From positions 1-45,563 of the forward strand of contig JAEEVN010000008.1 of the NCBI GenBank assembly GCA_016290885.1: a DNA stretch of 45,563 nt, written 5' to 3'. The notes below the pieces were generated by a model, which saw nothing but the letters and a program-made list of their open reading frames with translations, did not search any database and was not told the origin of the DNA. The stretch's first letter is position 1; each line of letters begins with the position of its first letter. The position numbers and the translations under genes were made by a program. Source of the DNA: Caryophanales bacterium (lineage in GTDB: Bacteria > Bacillota_I > Bacilli_A > RF39 > UBA660). This document shows positions 1 to 8,389 of this stretch, one piece after another.

Positions 1-6
1 GTTCAT
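1..6 (-). CDS. Start of a gene running off the left edge (two codons visible)
   Basis: Only ATG AAC lies inside the window, so no product can be named. The call rests on the upstream signals: a -10 TATAAT (24-29), six bases, AGGTGAT (11-17), four bases and the ATG. Five other gene starts in this window have exactly this geometry. Confidence 0.4.
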
Positions 7-10
7 TCTT

Positions 11-29
11 ATCACCTATATAAATTATA
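11..29 (-). promoter_or_regulatory. -10 box plus SD cassette for the left-edge gene
   Basis: TGT-TATAAT (extended -10), N6, AGGTGAT, N4, ATG. It follows directly on the U-run of the upstream terminator. The expected start point falls at or next to the SD, which would leave a leader of about 11 nt. Confidence 0.45.
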
Positions 30-32
30 ACA

Positions 33-58
33 TAAAAAAAGAACTTAAAGTTCTTTTT
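33..58 (-). terminator. Intrinsic terminator after the zinc-ribbon membrane protein
   Basis: Hairpin with arms AAGAACTT/AAGTTCTT followed on the minus strand by a run of T. It lies directly after the stop codon at 61. Confidence 0.7.
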
Positions 59-60
59 TA

Positions 61-459
61 TTATATTGTTATAGCAATTACTGGGATTAAATTTAATACA
101 TAAAGTATTACTAGTCCAATTATATTTCCAGTAGTAATTTTTTTCTTATTACCAGTCCATACAATTACTATTACTAAAAGAATTATAAATGTAGTAATAA
201 TAAAGAATGCTATTAATGGTATAGAAACAAACGCTGTAAACATATTTCCTAATCCTGTTTCTAGAGTATCATCTCCTTGAAGACTTAAATTTCCATTAAT
301 AAAAATTGTTGATACTATTTGAATTAGTTTTGCTACAAACACAAGTATCAATAATAACGCTCTATAATTGCCATATGTTTTTTCTACAACTTCAGTTCCG
401 CATCCAGTACAAAATTTTGAATTCCCCTCTATTTCTTTTCCACACTTATTACATTTCAT
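61..459 (-). CDS. Zinc-ribbon membrane protein
   Basis: This 132-residue protein starts with a Cys4 zinc ribbon (CNKCGK near residues 3-8 and CTGCG near 17-21). Hydrophobic segments follow, at about residues 32-55, 75-100 and 112-130. The layout suggests a cytoplasmic zinc ribbon anchored to the membrane; the family function is not known to me. Two further proteins with the same head lie at 11654-13285 and 17651-18490. It is a single-gene unit: a terminator follows its stop and the leuS terminator lies upstream. Start: ATG with AGGTG about 8 nt upstream. Confident as a gene, with no specific role. Confidence 0.75.
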   Translation of the reverse strand: MKCNKCGKEIEGNSKFCTGCGTEVVEKTYGNYRALLLILVFVAKLIQIVSTIFINGNLSLQGDDTLETGLGNMFTAFVSIPLIAFFIITTFIILLVIVIVWTGNKKKITTGNIIGLVILYVLNLIPVIAITI

Positions 460-528
460 ATATATACACCTCTATTATTATTATATAAGATTATAATCCT
501 ATAACAATAACTATTTTTATAAGCATGT

Positions 529-555
529 AAAAAGAACGTTTAATACGTTCTTTTA
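529..555 (-). terminator. leuS terminator
   Basis: Arms AAAAGAACGT and ACGTTCTTTT enclose a short loop, and T-rich sequence follows on the minus strand. The stem includes the leuS stop codon (553-555). Confidence 0.7.
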
Positions 556-3363
556 TTTTATAACTATACTTACTAATTTCTTAGGTATATATATTTCTTT
601 AACTATTTCTGATCCTTCAAGATATTTCTTAACGTTTTCTATTTCTCTAACTTTAACTTTAATATCTTCAGGAGAAATATCACTAGGTACAGTAACTTTA
701 CCTCTTACCTTACCATTAATTTGAACTACTACTTCGATGTTTTCATCTTCTTTAATATCAGTATTTATTTCTGGATATTTTTGATTATGGATACTAAATT
801 CATTACCTATCTTATTCCATAATTCTTCTGATATATGTGGTGCAAATGGTGCTAATACTAATAGTAATTGTTCTATATAATATCTAGGTATTTTATCTAA
901 TTTAGATAAAGCATTTGTATATTCCATAATTCTTGCTATACAAGTATTAAATTGGAATCTTTCAATATCTTCCCTAATAGATTTAATAGTATTATTTAAT
1001 ACTTTATCTATATCAGAATATCTAGTATCTTCTTCAGTAATTAAATCTACTACTCTACCAATTCTTTGATAGAATTTATCAATAGATTTAATTCCATCAT
1101 CAGACCATGGTCCACCTTCTACATAGTTAAATCCAAACATTAAGTATCCACGAAGTACATCTGCTCCATATTCATCCACATATTCATCTGGGGATACTGT
1201 ATTACCTTTAGATTTACTCATCTTTTCTCCATCAGGTCCTAAGATTAATCCTTGATGTACTAGACTTGTAAATGGTTCATCAAAGTTAAGATATCCCATA
1301 TCTCTTAATGCTTTAGTAAAGAATCTTGCATAAAGAAGATGCATACATGCATGTTCAATACCTCCGATATATTTATCTACTGGAAGCATTTTATTTATTA
1401 ATTCTTTATTAAATGGTTCATTACTATTTAAATTATCTGGATATCTTAAATAATACCAACTTGAACATACGAAAGTATCAAGTGTATCTACTTCTCTTTT
1501 AGCTTCTTTACCACATTTTGGACAAGTACATTTAACAAAACTTTCACATTTTTTAAGTGGACTTTCTCCATCTGGAGTAAATTCTACATCATCTGGTAGT
1601 ACTACTGGTAAATCTTTTTCAGGTACTGGTACTATACCACAATCATCACAGTATACAACAGGAATTGGAGCACCCCAATATCTTTGTCTAGATACTAACC
1701 AGTCTCTTAATTTATAAGTAGTTGTAAGTTCACCTAAATTATTTTCTTTTAGATATTCACCCATTTTCTTAATAGCATTTTCTTTATTAAGGCCATCAAG
1801 GAATCCTGAATTGATATGAACTCCATCACCTTCCATAGCAGTATCATTTAATGTATATGCAAATGTTTTAAGATGTAATTCATCTTTAATTTCGTTATCT
1901 ATAATATCCTTTGAAACCCATTCTACATCAAATACTTCATCTTCATCAAGATTTTGATCTATTCTATGATCTGATTTTAATTTAAATAATAATCCTGTAG
2001 ATTCTATTTCAAAATGTTTATCTTTATTATATGCATAATAATGATGATTAATTTTAAATGTTTCTCTAACAAATTCTATATCGTCATAACCTGTTTCTTC
2101 TCTTATTTCTCTAGTAGCACATTCTAATGGTGATTCACCATCTTTTCTTGTTCCACCAATAAATAATCTTCCACCCTTATCATGCCAATTAATAGTTAAA
2201 TATTTATCATTCTTTTCATCATAAACTACTGCAACTATACTATCTTTATGAGATTCATCTTCATGTGGAGTACCAGTTACTTCTTCAAGAACTTGAATTA
2301 TATCTATATTAAATTTCTTAGCAAATTCATAATCTCTTTCATCATGAGCAGGTACTGCCATAATAGCACCAGTTCCATAACTAGAAAGTACATAATCACT
2401 TATATAAATAGGAATCTTTTTATTATTAATAGGATTAATTGCATAAGCCCCTATAAATACACCAGTCTTTTCTTTAGTAGTACTAGTTCTTTCTATTTCG
2501 CTTTGTTTAGAAGCTTCTAATTTATATTTTTCTACTTCTTCTTTTTTATCAGGAGTAGTAATTTTATCTACTAATTCATGTTCTGGAGAAAGTACACAGT
2601 ATGTTGCTCCAAATAAAGTATCACATCTTGTTGTAAATACTGTAAATTTTTCATCAGTACCATCTACTTTAAAACCAACATAAGCTCCTTCACTTTTACC
2701 TATCCAATTTGTTTGAAGAATCTTAGTTTTTTCTGGCCAATCTAGTTTATCTAAATCTTGTAATAATTCTTCAGCATATTTAGTTATTTTAAAGAACCAT
2801 TGACTCATATTCTTTCTAATAACAGTAGTTCCACATCTTTCACATTCACCAGAAATAACTTGTTCATTAGCTAGAACTGTTTTACATTTATCGCACCAGT
2901 TTACTGGAGCTTCTTTCTTATATGCAAGCCCATTCTTATATAATTGTAAGAACATCCATTGAGTCCATTTATAATAATCTTCTCTACATGTAACTATTTC
3001 ATGACTCCAGTCAAACATAGCTCCCATTTTTCTTAATTGATGTTCCATAGTATCAATATTTTTTTCAGTAGATATTCTTGGATGAATACCAGTCTTAATA
3101 GCATAGTTTTCTGCAGGTAATCCAAATGCATCAAATCCCATTGGTTCAAATACATTATAACCTTGCATTCTTTTATATCTTGCCCAAGTATCTGCTACTC
3201 CAAAATTATACCAATGTCCTAAATGAAGTTTAGCTCCTGATGGATAACTAAACATCTCTAAGCAATATAATTTTTCTTTATTTGGATCATCTTTAAAATT
3301 ATATATTCCTTCTTCTTCCCATTTTTTTTGCCATTTTTCTTCTATATCTTTAAAATTATACAT
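553..3363 (-). CDS. leuS: Leucyl-tRNA synthetase with a Nudix domain inserted in the editing domain
   Basis: Class Ia synthetase that charges tRNA-Leu. Visible are the HIGH-type motif HLGH (residues 47-50), a Cys4 zinc-binding pair (CDKC...CERC, about 158-178), the CP1 editing motif AVPAHDERD (about 340-350), RQRYWG, and KMSKS near 714. At 936 residues it is about 130 longer than the roughly 800 usual in Bacilli. The excess is one block, about residues 363-505, just after the editing-site AHDERD segment and before the [11 protein letters not shown] segment. That block holds a full Nudix box (GTRKDGE, x7, REIREETGY; about 404-427). Removing it leaves a normal LeuRS length. The gene overlaps the preceding membrane-protein gene by 8 nt and shares its T-box leader. 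SD AAAGGAAG. LeuRS identity is certain; activity of the Nudix part is inference. Confidence 0.97.
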   Translation of the reverse strand: MYNFKDIEEKWQKKWEEEGIYNFKDDPNKEKLYCLEMFSYPSGAKLHLGHWYNFGVADTWARYKRMQGYNVFEPMGFDAFGLPAENYAIKTGIHPRISTEKNIDTMEHQLRKMGAMFDWSHEIVTCREDYYKWTQWMFLQLYKNGLAYKKEAPVNWCDKCKTVLANEQVISGECERCGTTVIRKNMSQWFFKITKYAEELLQDLDKLDWPEKTKILQTNWIGKSEGAYVGFKVDGTDEKFTVFTTRCDTLFGATYCVLSPEHELVDKITTPDKKEEVEKYKLEASKQSEIERTSTTKEKTGVFIGAYAINPINNKKIPIYISDYVLSSYGTGAIMAVPAHDERDYEFAKKFNIDIIQVLEEVTGTPHEDESHKDSIVAVVYDEKNDKYLTINWHDKGGRLFIGGTRKDGESPLECATREIREETGYDDIEFVRETFKINHHYYAYNKDKHFEIESTGLLFKLKSDHRIDQNLDEDEVFDVEWVSKDIIDNEIKDELHLKTFAYTLNDTAMEGDGVHINSGFLDGLNKENAIKKMGEYLKENNLGELTTTYKLRDWLVSRQRYWGAPIPVVYCDDCGIVPVPEKDLPVVLPDDVEFTPDGESPLKKCESFVKCTCPKCGKEAKREVDTLDTFVCSSWYYLRYPDNLNSNEPFNKELINKMLPVDKYIGGIEHACMHLLYARFFTKALRDMGYLNFDEPFTSLVHQGLILGPDGEKMSKSKGNTVSPDEYVDEYGADVLRGYLMFGFNYVEGGPWSDDGIKSIDKFYQRIGRVVDLITEEDTRYSDIDKVLNNTIKSIREDIERFQFNTCIARIMEYTNALSKLDKIPRYYIEQLLLVLAPFAPHISEELWNKIGNEFSIHNQKYPEINTDIKEDENIEVVVQINGKVRGKVTVPSDISPEDIKVKVREIENVKKYLEGSEIVKEIYIPKKLVSIVIK

Positions 3364-3739
3364 TGTCTATCTTCCTTTCTAAATGTTTTAAATATTTTGC
3401 TAATAAATAATATGATCCCCATATTACTGGGATTAATACTACTAAAACTATTAATAATTTTAACCAAACTTGACTTATACCAACTACTGCAATTACAAGT
3501 CCAGATATTAATATTGCATTCATAAAATTAACTATTCTTAATATTCTTATCTTTCCTACTTTTTCAATATCTATATGATAATAATCTCGTAAGAATATCA
3601 GTTCTGCAGATAATTCTTTCTTCTTTTTAGCTTTACCCCTTATAGTTTTAATTTGTCCATTTGTAACAAAAAAGTAATAAATAATATACGCTGCTACAAA
3701 TAATATAACGTATAAAATAACATATTTTAATATTTCCAT
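3356..3739 (-). CDS. Small membrane protein between T-box and leuS
   Basis: This 127-residue protein has one N-terminal hydrophobic segment (about 4-26), a basic cytoplasmic stretch rich in Lys (about 30-45), and two more hydrophobic segments (about 70-92 and 94-115). I do not recognise a family. It is the first gene behind the leucine T-box and overlaps leuS by 8 nt, so it should be co-expressed with LeuRS when leucyl-tRNA is uncharged. Start chosen at 3739 because AGGAGA lies 5 nt upstream. An upstream in-frame start at 3760 would put the ATG ahead of this SD, in the region just after the T-box terminator. Confidence 0.75.
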   Translation of the reverse strand: MEILKYVILYVILFVAAYIIYYFFVTNGQIKTIRGKAKKKKELSAELIFLRDYYHIDIEKVGKIRILRIVNFMNAILISGLVIAVVGISQVWLKLLIVLVVLIPVIWGSYYLLAKYLKHLERKIDNV

Positions 3740-3758
3740 AAAACTCTCCTTTTTTAAC

Positions 3759-3952
3759 AAAAAAAATCCTAATATGTAAGGACGATTTCTCGCGGTACCA
3801 CCTTACTTCATAGGATTATGCTCTCTTATTTATATCGTAATAACACGTTTCTAGTTCCAAAACAAGTTCATAAACATTATTAGTTAATTTACACCAACCA
3901 TTAACTCTCTAAATAATAATTATTTACTACTACTTTTCTTCATCACTAAACA
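3759..3952 (-). ncRNA. T-box leader, probably leucine-specific
   Basis: The minus strand carries the conserved T-box sequence AAGGTGGTACCGCG (+ positions 3791-3804). It also carries a GGTTGGTG distal stem-I motif (about 3893-3900) and a competing terminator (ATCCTA...TAGGAT with a run of 8 T, ending near 3759). A candidate specifier codon, CTT (Leu), lies at 3864-3866 in the context TGAACTTG. Uncharged tRNA-Leu should stabilise the antiterminator and allow expression of the membrane protein and leuS. The T-box is clear; the exact specifier is inferred from position and the downstream gene. Confidence 0.92.
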
Positions 3953-3958
3953 ATATAA

Positions 3959-3987
3959 ATTATAATATAATTAATTATATATTTCAA
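3959..3987 (-). promoter_or_regulatory. Promoter of the T-box/leuS unit
   Basis: TTGAAA (3982-3987), 17-nt spacer, TATAAT (3959-3964) on the minus strand, with a start expected near 3952 at the head of the T-box RNA. Confidence 0.7.
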
Positions 3988-3995
3988 GTATTTAA

Positions 3996-4024
3996 TTGAC
4001 TTTTAATATAATAAATGATATATT
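3996..4024 (+). promoter_or_regulatory. Promoter of the 4048-6139 unit
   Basis: TTGACT (3996-4001), 17-nt spacer, TATATT (4019-4024). It is back-to-back with the T-box promoter. Because the -10 box lies at 4019-4024, the upstream in-frame ATG at 4015 would not be transcribed. This supports the start at 4048. Confidence 0.55.
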
Positions 4025-4047
4025 ATCACATACGAAAGTGTGAGATA

Positions 4048-5211
4048 ATGGATTCGGACAGTTTTAAAAAGAAGTATGAAGAAGAAGTATTATCAGAAGG
4101 TATGATTGCAAATGCGAAATTATTATCAAGTGATAAATATGAATTTGATAGTATAATGATGTTATTTGCAGATAGACTTAGAATTATACCTAATGGAACT
4201 TCTAAAATAAGTAAAAAGATCAAAGTATATAGTTTCAGCGATAATTATGTTTATCGTATTTTTAATTGGCCTATTAATTATGTTGAAAAAAAAGATGATC
4301 TTAGAGATTCTATTTTTGAATTATCTAATGTTACTACTTCCCTATTCTCACATAGTACTAATGAAAGAGATTATATTGGATTAGTACAAGCTATACATGA
4401 TGAAGATGGAGATAAATATATTGGTAAAGGTCTTAATATATTATTAAATACTCTTTATGCATTAATGGGATCTTATACTAAATATAAAGATGATCTTGCT
4501 ACTCCAAATGATATTATATATAAAGATATGAGAAATAATATGAAAAATGAATTATCTTTATATGACATAGATTTAAAAGCATTTAACTTAGTAAGATTAT
4601 TACTTGTAGCATCAGATAACTTCCCTAATACTAACTATAATAAATTATTATTTATGAAGAAATCTCCAATTAATTCTAGAGCATATAATGGTCGTGGAGA
4701 TAATGTTGTATTAAATGATTTATTATATGCAGGAAAATACGGTAAAGCTGCTAAAGAATACTCTGAAACATTTGATAGTTATGTATTCCCTAATGCATTT
4801 GAAAGATTATTAAAATTATATGATTATGTTTTATACATGACTAGATCTGGTCAAGAAATAGATAAAAATGTTATTAAAGAAATTATGAAATTAGTATATC
4901 TATATTATGGTTCTAAATATTTAAAAATGAAAGATAATAATATTATGGATCAAAAAGGACTTGATATTTATAGTAAAAAAGTTGAAGATGCTTTTTCTTC
5001 AGTAATGGCCCAATATAATATAGATTTAAGTTATGACGATTTAAGATATAAATTATTTTGTGAAAGAACAATAGAATTTATTCACTCTACTGATATAGCA
5101 TATAAACCATTATCTAGAGTAAAAGAATCTTTTGAACCACATGAAAAAGTACCTAAAGATACTACTAATAAAGTTAATGATATAAAGCTAAAATATAATT
5201 TGGTGAGTTAA
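4048..5211 (+). CDS. Unrecognised cytoplasmic protein
   Basis: The 387-residue protein is charged and mostly helical in appearance, without a signal peptide, membrane segment, or a motif that I can assign. It is rich in Tyr, Asp, Lys and Asn, as is common in this AT-rich genome. It shares a transcript with the YtqA-type radical SAM gene, which begins two bases after its stop, so a link to RNA modification or translation is conceivable but unproven. Start placed at ATG 4048, downstream of the predicted start point, with only a weak SD (GTGAG). The longer reading frame from 4015 would begin inside the promoter. Confidence 0.7.
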   Translation: MDSDSFKKKYEEEVLSEGMIANAKLLSSDKYEFDSIMMLFADRLRIIPNGTSKISKKIKVYSFSDNYVYRIFNWPINYVEKKDDLRDSIFELSNVTTSLFSHSTNERDYIGLVQAIHDEDGDKYIGKGLNILLNTLYALMGSYTKYKDDLATPNDIIYKDMRNNMKNELSLYDIDLKAFNLVRLLLVASDNFPNTNYNKLLFMKKSPINSRAYNGRGDNVVLNDLLYAGKYGKAAKEYSETFDSYVFPNAFERLLKLYDYVLYMTRSGQEIDKNVIKEIMKLVYLYYGSKYLKMKDNNIMDQKGLDIYSKKVEDAFSSVMAQYNIDLSYDDLRYKLFCERTIEFIHSTDIAYKPLSRVKESFEPHEKVPKDTTNKVNDIKLKYNLVS

Positions 5212-5212
5212 T

Positions 5213-6139
5213 ATGTTTAAATATAGTTTAGATAATAAAAGATATTATACTTTAAATTATTATAATAAAATGAAATATAATTCTAAAGTATTTAAAATAA
5301 GTTTAAATGCAGGATTTACATGTCCTAATATCGATGGCACTAAAGGAACTGGAGGATGTATATATTGTTTAAATGGATCTAAATCAATAGATAATTTAGA
5401 CTTATTAAAACAATTTATTACTCAGAAGAATATAGAAGAAAAGAAATGGCCTAATAGTAAATATATTGGTTATTTCCAAGCTAATACTAATACTTATGCA
5501 CCACTTGATGTATTAAAAGAAAAATATGAATTAATACTTAAACAAGATAATGTTATTGGCCTTAATATTGCTACTAGACCAGATTCAATTACAAAAGAAA
5601 CATATGATTACTTAGAAGAATTATCTAAAAGAACTAATCTAGTAGTAGAACTAGGTCTTCAAACAATTCATAGTAAAACTATGAAACTATTAAATCTATG
5701 TTATACATTAGAAGACTTTGAAGAAGCATTAAATGAACTTAATAAAAGAAATATAAATGTGGTAGTACACATTATTAATGGTCTTCCTTATGAAACTAAA
5801 GAAGATATGATTAATACAGTTAAATATTTATCTAATAAAAATATATTAGGTATTAAAATACATATGCTTCATATACTTAAAAATACTAAATTAAATGAAC
5901 TATATCAAAAAGAAAAATTCCATGTTCTTACTAAAGAAGAATATGTAGATATAGTATGTGATGAATTAGAATACTTAAGAGAAGATATAGTTATTAATAG
6001 AATTACTGGTGATCCAGTAAAAGAAGATTTAGTAGAACCAACATGGTTAATAAAAAAATTTGGTGTACTAAATGAAATAGATAAAGAAATGGCTAGAAGA
6101 GATTCTTACCAAGGAATAAAATATAAAAAGGAAGATTAA
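5213..6139 (+). CDS. ytqA: Radical SAM protein of the YtqA/YhcC type
   Basis: The 308-residue protein has the elongated iron-sulfur motif typical of the TIGR01212 group: a Cys followed by a glycine-rich stretch and CIYC (about residues 38-53). Further family-like segments are GYFQANTNTYAP (about 85), ATRPDSI (about 120) and ELGLQTIH (about 145). YtqA of Bacillus has been tied to the (c)mnm5U34 tRNA wobble modification pathway (name MnmL proposed). I state that from memory. The usual neighbour YtqB/MnmM, a methyltransferase, is not next to it. SD GGTGAG. It is the second gene of the plus-strand unit and ends in a terminator shared with the convergent VanY gene. Confidence 0.88.
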   Translation: MFKYSLDNKRYYTLNYYNKMKYNSKVFKISLNAGFTCPNIDGTKGTGGCIYCLNGSKSIDNLDLLKQFITQKNIEEKKWPNSKYIGYFQANTNTYAPLDVLKEKYELILKQDNVIGLNIATRPDSITKETYDYLEELSKRTNLVVELGLQTIHSKTMKLLNLCYTLEDFEEALNELNKRNINVVVHIINGLPYETKEDMINTVKYLSNKNILGIKIHMLHILKNTKLNELYQKEKFHVLTKEEYVDIVCDELEYLREDIVINRITGDPVKEDLVEPTWLIKKFGVLNEIDKEMARRDSYQGIKYKKED

Positions 6140-6151
6140 TCTTCCTTTTTT
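6126..6151. terminator. Bidirectional terminator between convergent genes
   Basis: Arms AAAAAGGAAGATT/AATCTTCCTTTTT form a near-perfect palindrome with A-run and T-run flanks. It includes the ytqA stop codon and reaches the stop codon of the carboxypeptidase gene. Confidence 0.75.
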
Positions 6152-7515
6152 TATTCATATCTACTTGTTATATTAAAATATTCTTCTACAGACTTACCTG
6201 ATTCAGTAATCTTTTTAGCCCATTCTTTACCAACATATCTTAGATGCCATGATTCATAGATATATCCTGTATATTCTTCTTTACCTTCAGGAAATCTTAC
6301 TATAAATCCATATTTCCAACAATTTTCTTTAAGCCATTCTGCTGCTTCTGTACCATTAAATGATTCATCAGGATTATTTATATCTGCAGCTAATCCACTT
6401 TGATGTTCTGAATGTCCTGGTCTTGATGAATAAGTATCTGCAACTTCTTGTCCATCCATAGCAACATAATTATTATAAATTGCTACTTGTGTACTATAAC
6501 TTCTATAACCGGATTGAATCCATAAATCTATACCATCTAGTTCCGCATGAGCTTGCATTTCATAAAATGCATCCATATATTCATCACTTAATCTACCTGG
6601 ATCATAATCTTCTGGTAATGGATATGTTTTATTAACAATTAAGATATCATCTATATAATATAATCCATCTCTATTAACTATTTCATATGTTTTTTCATCT
6701 TGCTTTTCTACTTTTTTCTTTTGTTTCTTTTTAATTGTTATCTTAACATCAGTACTAATATTATTCTTAGTATTTTTAATAGTTAATACAGTGTTCCCTT
6801 TCTTTTTAGCAGTTATCTTACTACCTTTTATTTCAAGTAAATCATTTGATGCTTTATATGTAATAGATTTATTAGTAGCGTTACTTGGTTTAAATTTTAA
6901 ATCTACATCTATTTCATCTCCTACATATACTGTTAATGTAGTTTTAGTATTAATACTTTCAAGTCCTACATATGTAATAAAATAATCATCATATTTTTTT
7001 GAAGTATCAAACGATATATATTTATCTTCTACTGTTACTCTTCTTTTATATAATTCATAATTACCATTTTTAACACCATATATATCTACTTCTTTATTCT
7101 TTCTTAAATAATATGGTAATTTTAATTTAATACTTATTGCTTCTTCAAGTATTTCATTATCTTTAATATATAGACCTTTTTGATTTTTAAATAAATCTTT
7201 ATTTATTTTAGTAGTATATTTATTTAAATCTAGATTAATATGATTCTTTATATAATTACCATTTAAAACTATATAATATCCATCATGTTTAAGGGTTATT
7301 TCATCAACATTCTCATTAATATAATTAATTGTTTTAGTCCATACTTTTAAATTAGTTCTATTAGTTTTTAAAACATTATCTTCTTTTACTGATTTAAAAA
7401 TATTATAATTAATAATCGCAGAAATACCTAGTATAATTAAATATACTAGCACTATAAGTATACCTAAACAATAAAGAATTCTATCGACTCTAAGTCTTTT
7501 CTTTCTTCTTTTCAT
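6151..7515 (-). CDS. Membrane-anchored D-alanyl-D-alanine carboxypeptidase (VanY type) with Ig-like domain
   Basis: The 454-residue protein has an N-terminal membrane anchor (about 10-32) after a very basic start, a linker domain, a bacterial Ig-like (BIG2) domain (about 190-265, LTVYVGDEIDVDL...GNTVLTIK), a Lys-rich linker, and a C-terminal LAS peptidase domain (about 300-445). The zinc ligands are visible in SEHQSGLAADI (about 370-380) and in WHLRY (about 423). The reaction should be removal of the terminal D-Ala from peptidoglycan stems outside the cell. No VanS/VanR genes are nearby, so this is ordinary wall maturation and not a resistance cluster. SD AGAGGG ahead of ATG 7515. Single-gene unit. 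Confidence 0.93.
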   Translation of the reverse strand: MKRRKKRLRVDRILYCLGILIVLVYLIILGISAIINYNIFKSVKEDNVLKTNRTNLKVWTKTINYINENVDEITLKHDGYYIVLNGNYIKNHINLDLNKYTTKINKDLFKNQKGLYIKDNEILEEAISIKLKLPYYLRKNKEVDIYGVKNGNYELYKRRVTVEDKYISFDTSKKYDDYFITYVGLESINTKTTLTVYVGDEIDVDLKFKPSNATNKSITYKASNDLLEIKGSKITAKKKGNTVLTIKNTKNNISTDVKITIKKKQKKKVEKQDEKTYEIVNRDGLYYIDDILIVNKTYPLPEDYDPGRLSDEYMDAFYEMQAHAELDGIDLWIQSGYRSYSTQVAIYNNYVAMDGQEVADTYSSRPGHSEHQSGLAADINNPDESFNGTEAAEWLKENCWKYGFIVRFPEGKEEYTGYIYESWHLRYVGKEWAKKITESGKSVEEYFNITSRYE

Positions 7516-7550
7516 ATACTACCCTCTAATAATAATATATCATATTTTAG

Positions 7551-7586
7551 ACAAAATAAAAAGTAGAATTACTTTTATAATTCTAC
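7551..7586 (-). terminator. yebC terminator
   Basis: Perfect 9-bp arms GTAGAATTA/TAATTCTAC, followed on the minus strand by CTTTTTATTTT. The stem overlaps the stop codon at 7575-7577. Confidence 0.75.
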
Positions 7587-8291
7587 GTTATGATATACAT
7601 TTTGAACGTCTTCTACTTCATCAAGCATATTTAAAAGTTTATTAAATTTCTCTAAATCTTCTCCTTCTAGAGTTACTTTTTGTAATGCTTCCATAGTTAC
7701 TTCATCTACTTCGAATGTAATATTTGGTTTAGCTTCTGTTAATGCTTTTCTAATATTTCCATAGTCTTTAGCATCACCAGTAATTATAACCATATCTTCG
7801 TCAGTTTCTATATCTTTAACATCTATACCTTCATTTAAAAGAATATCAAATGCTTCTTCTTCAGTTACATCTTTAGTAATAAAAATACATATATTTTCAT
7901 AGAAATGTGTAACAGAATTATTAACACCTAATTTTCCATCACATTTAGTAAAAGCAGGTCTAACAAAACCAACAGTTCTATTAACATTATCAGTTAAACA
8001 ATCAACGATTAATGTTGATGCTCCTGGGCCAAATCCTTCATATCTTTGGAATGTATAATCTTCTGAAGCACCTGAATTTACTTTATCAATTGCTCTATTA
8101 ATAATATCACTTGGCACTTCACTTCTTTTAGCTTTATCTACTAATTGTTTTAATTTTTCATTAGCTTCTAAACTAGTTCCACCGTTTTTAGCAGCTATAT
8201 ATATTTCTTTTGCAAAGTTACTATATAATTTAGCTTTTTGAGCTCCATTTTTTTGAATAGCAGCTTTTCTTACTTCATATGCTCTTCCCAT
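7575..8291 (-). CDS. yebC: YebC/TACO1-family protein, YeeN-like branch
   Basis: The 238-residue protein covers the whole family. The N-terminus (MGRAYEVRKAAIQK) and the segments RYEGFGPG and NVNRT match the YeeN/YebC2 branch more than classical YebC. Older annotation calls the family a transcriptional regulator. Work on TACO1 and YebC2 points to relief of ribosome stalling at proline-rich stretches, which is established knowledge for relatives and not visible here. Divergent from murT, with its own terminator. SD GGGAG ahead of ATG 8291. Confidence 0.93.
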   Translation of the reverse strand: MGRAYEVRKAAIQKNGAQKAKLYSNFAKEIYIAAKNGGTSLEANEKLKQLVDKAKRSEVPSDIINRAIDKVNSGASEDYTFQRYEGFGPGASTLIVDCLTDNVNRTVGFVRPAFTKCDGKLGVNNSVTHFYENICIFITKDVTEEEAFDILLNEGIDVKDIETDEDMVIITGDAKDYGNIRKALTEAKPNITFEVDEVTMEALQKVTLEGEDLEKFNKLLNMLDEVEDVQNVYHNVEL

Positions 8292-8364
8292 AATTATCTC
8301 CCTCTTTTTCTTAAATATTTTACTATAATTAATAAAAAAATTAAAGTATTTATTAAAAAAATGT

Positions 8365-8389
8365 TATAATTAAATTGGTGATTATTATG
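8365..8389 (+). promoter_or_regulatory. -10/SD cassette of murT
   Basis: TGT-TATAAT (8365-8370), N6, GGTGAT (8377-8382), N4, ATG 8387. The predicted start point lies at the SD, giving a leader of about 10 nt. No good -35 box is seen. Confidence 0.6.

Noticed and set aside
6151-7515. Vancomycin-resistance vanY
   Set aside because: No VanR/VanS/VanH/VanA-like genes nearby; a membrane-bound carboxypeptidase with an Ig-like domain is an ordinary wall enzyme in Firmicutes.
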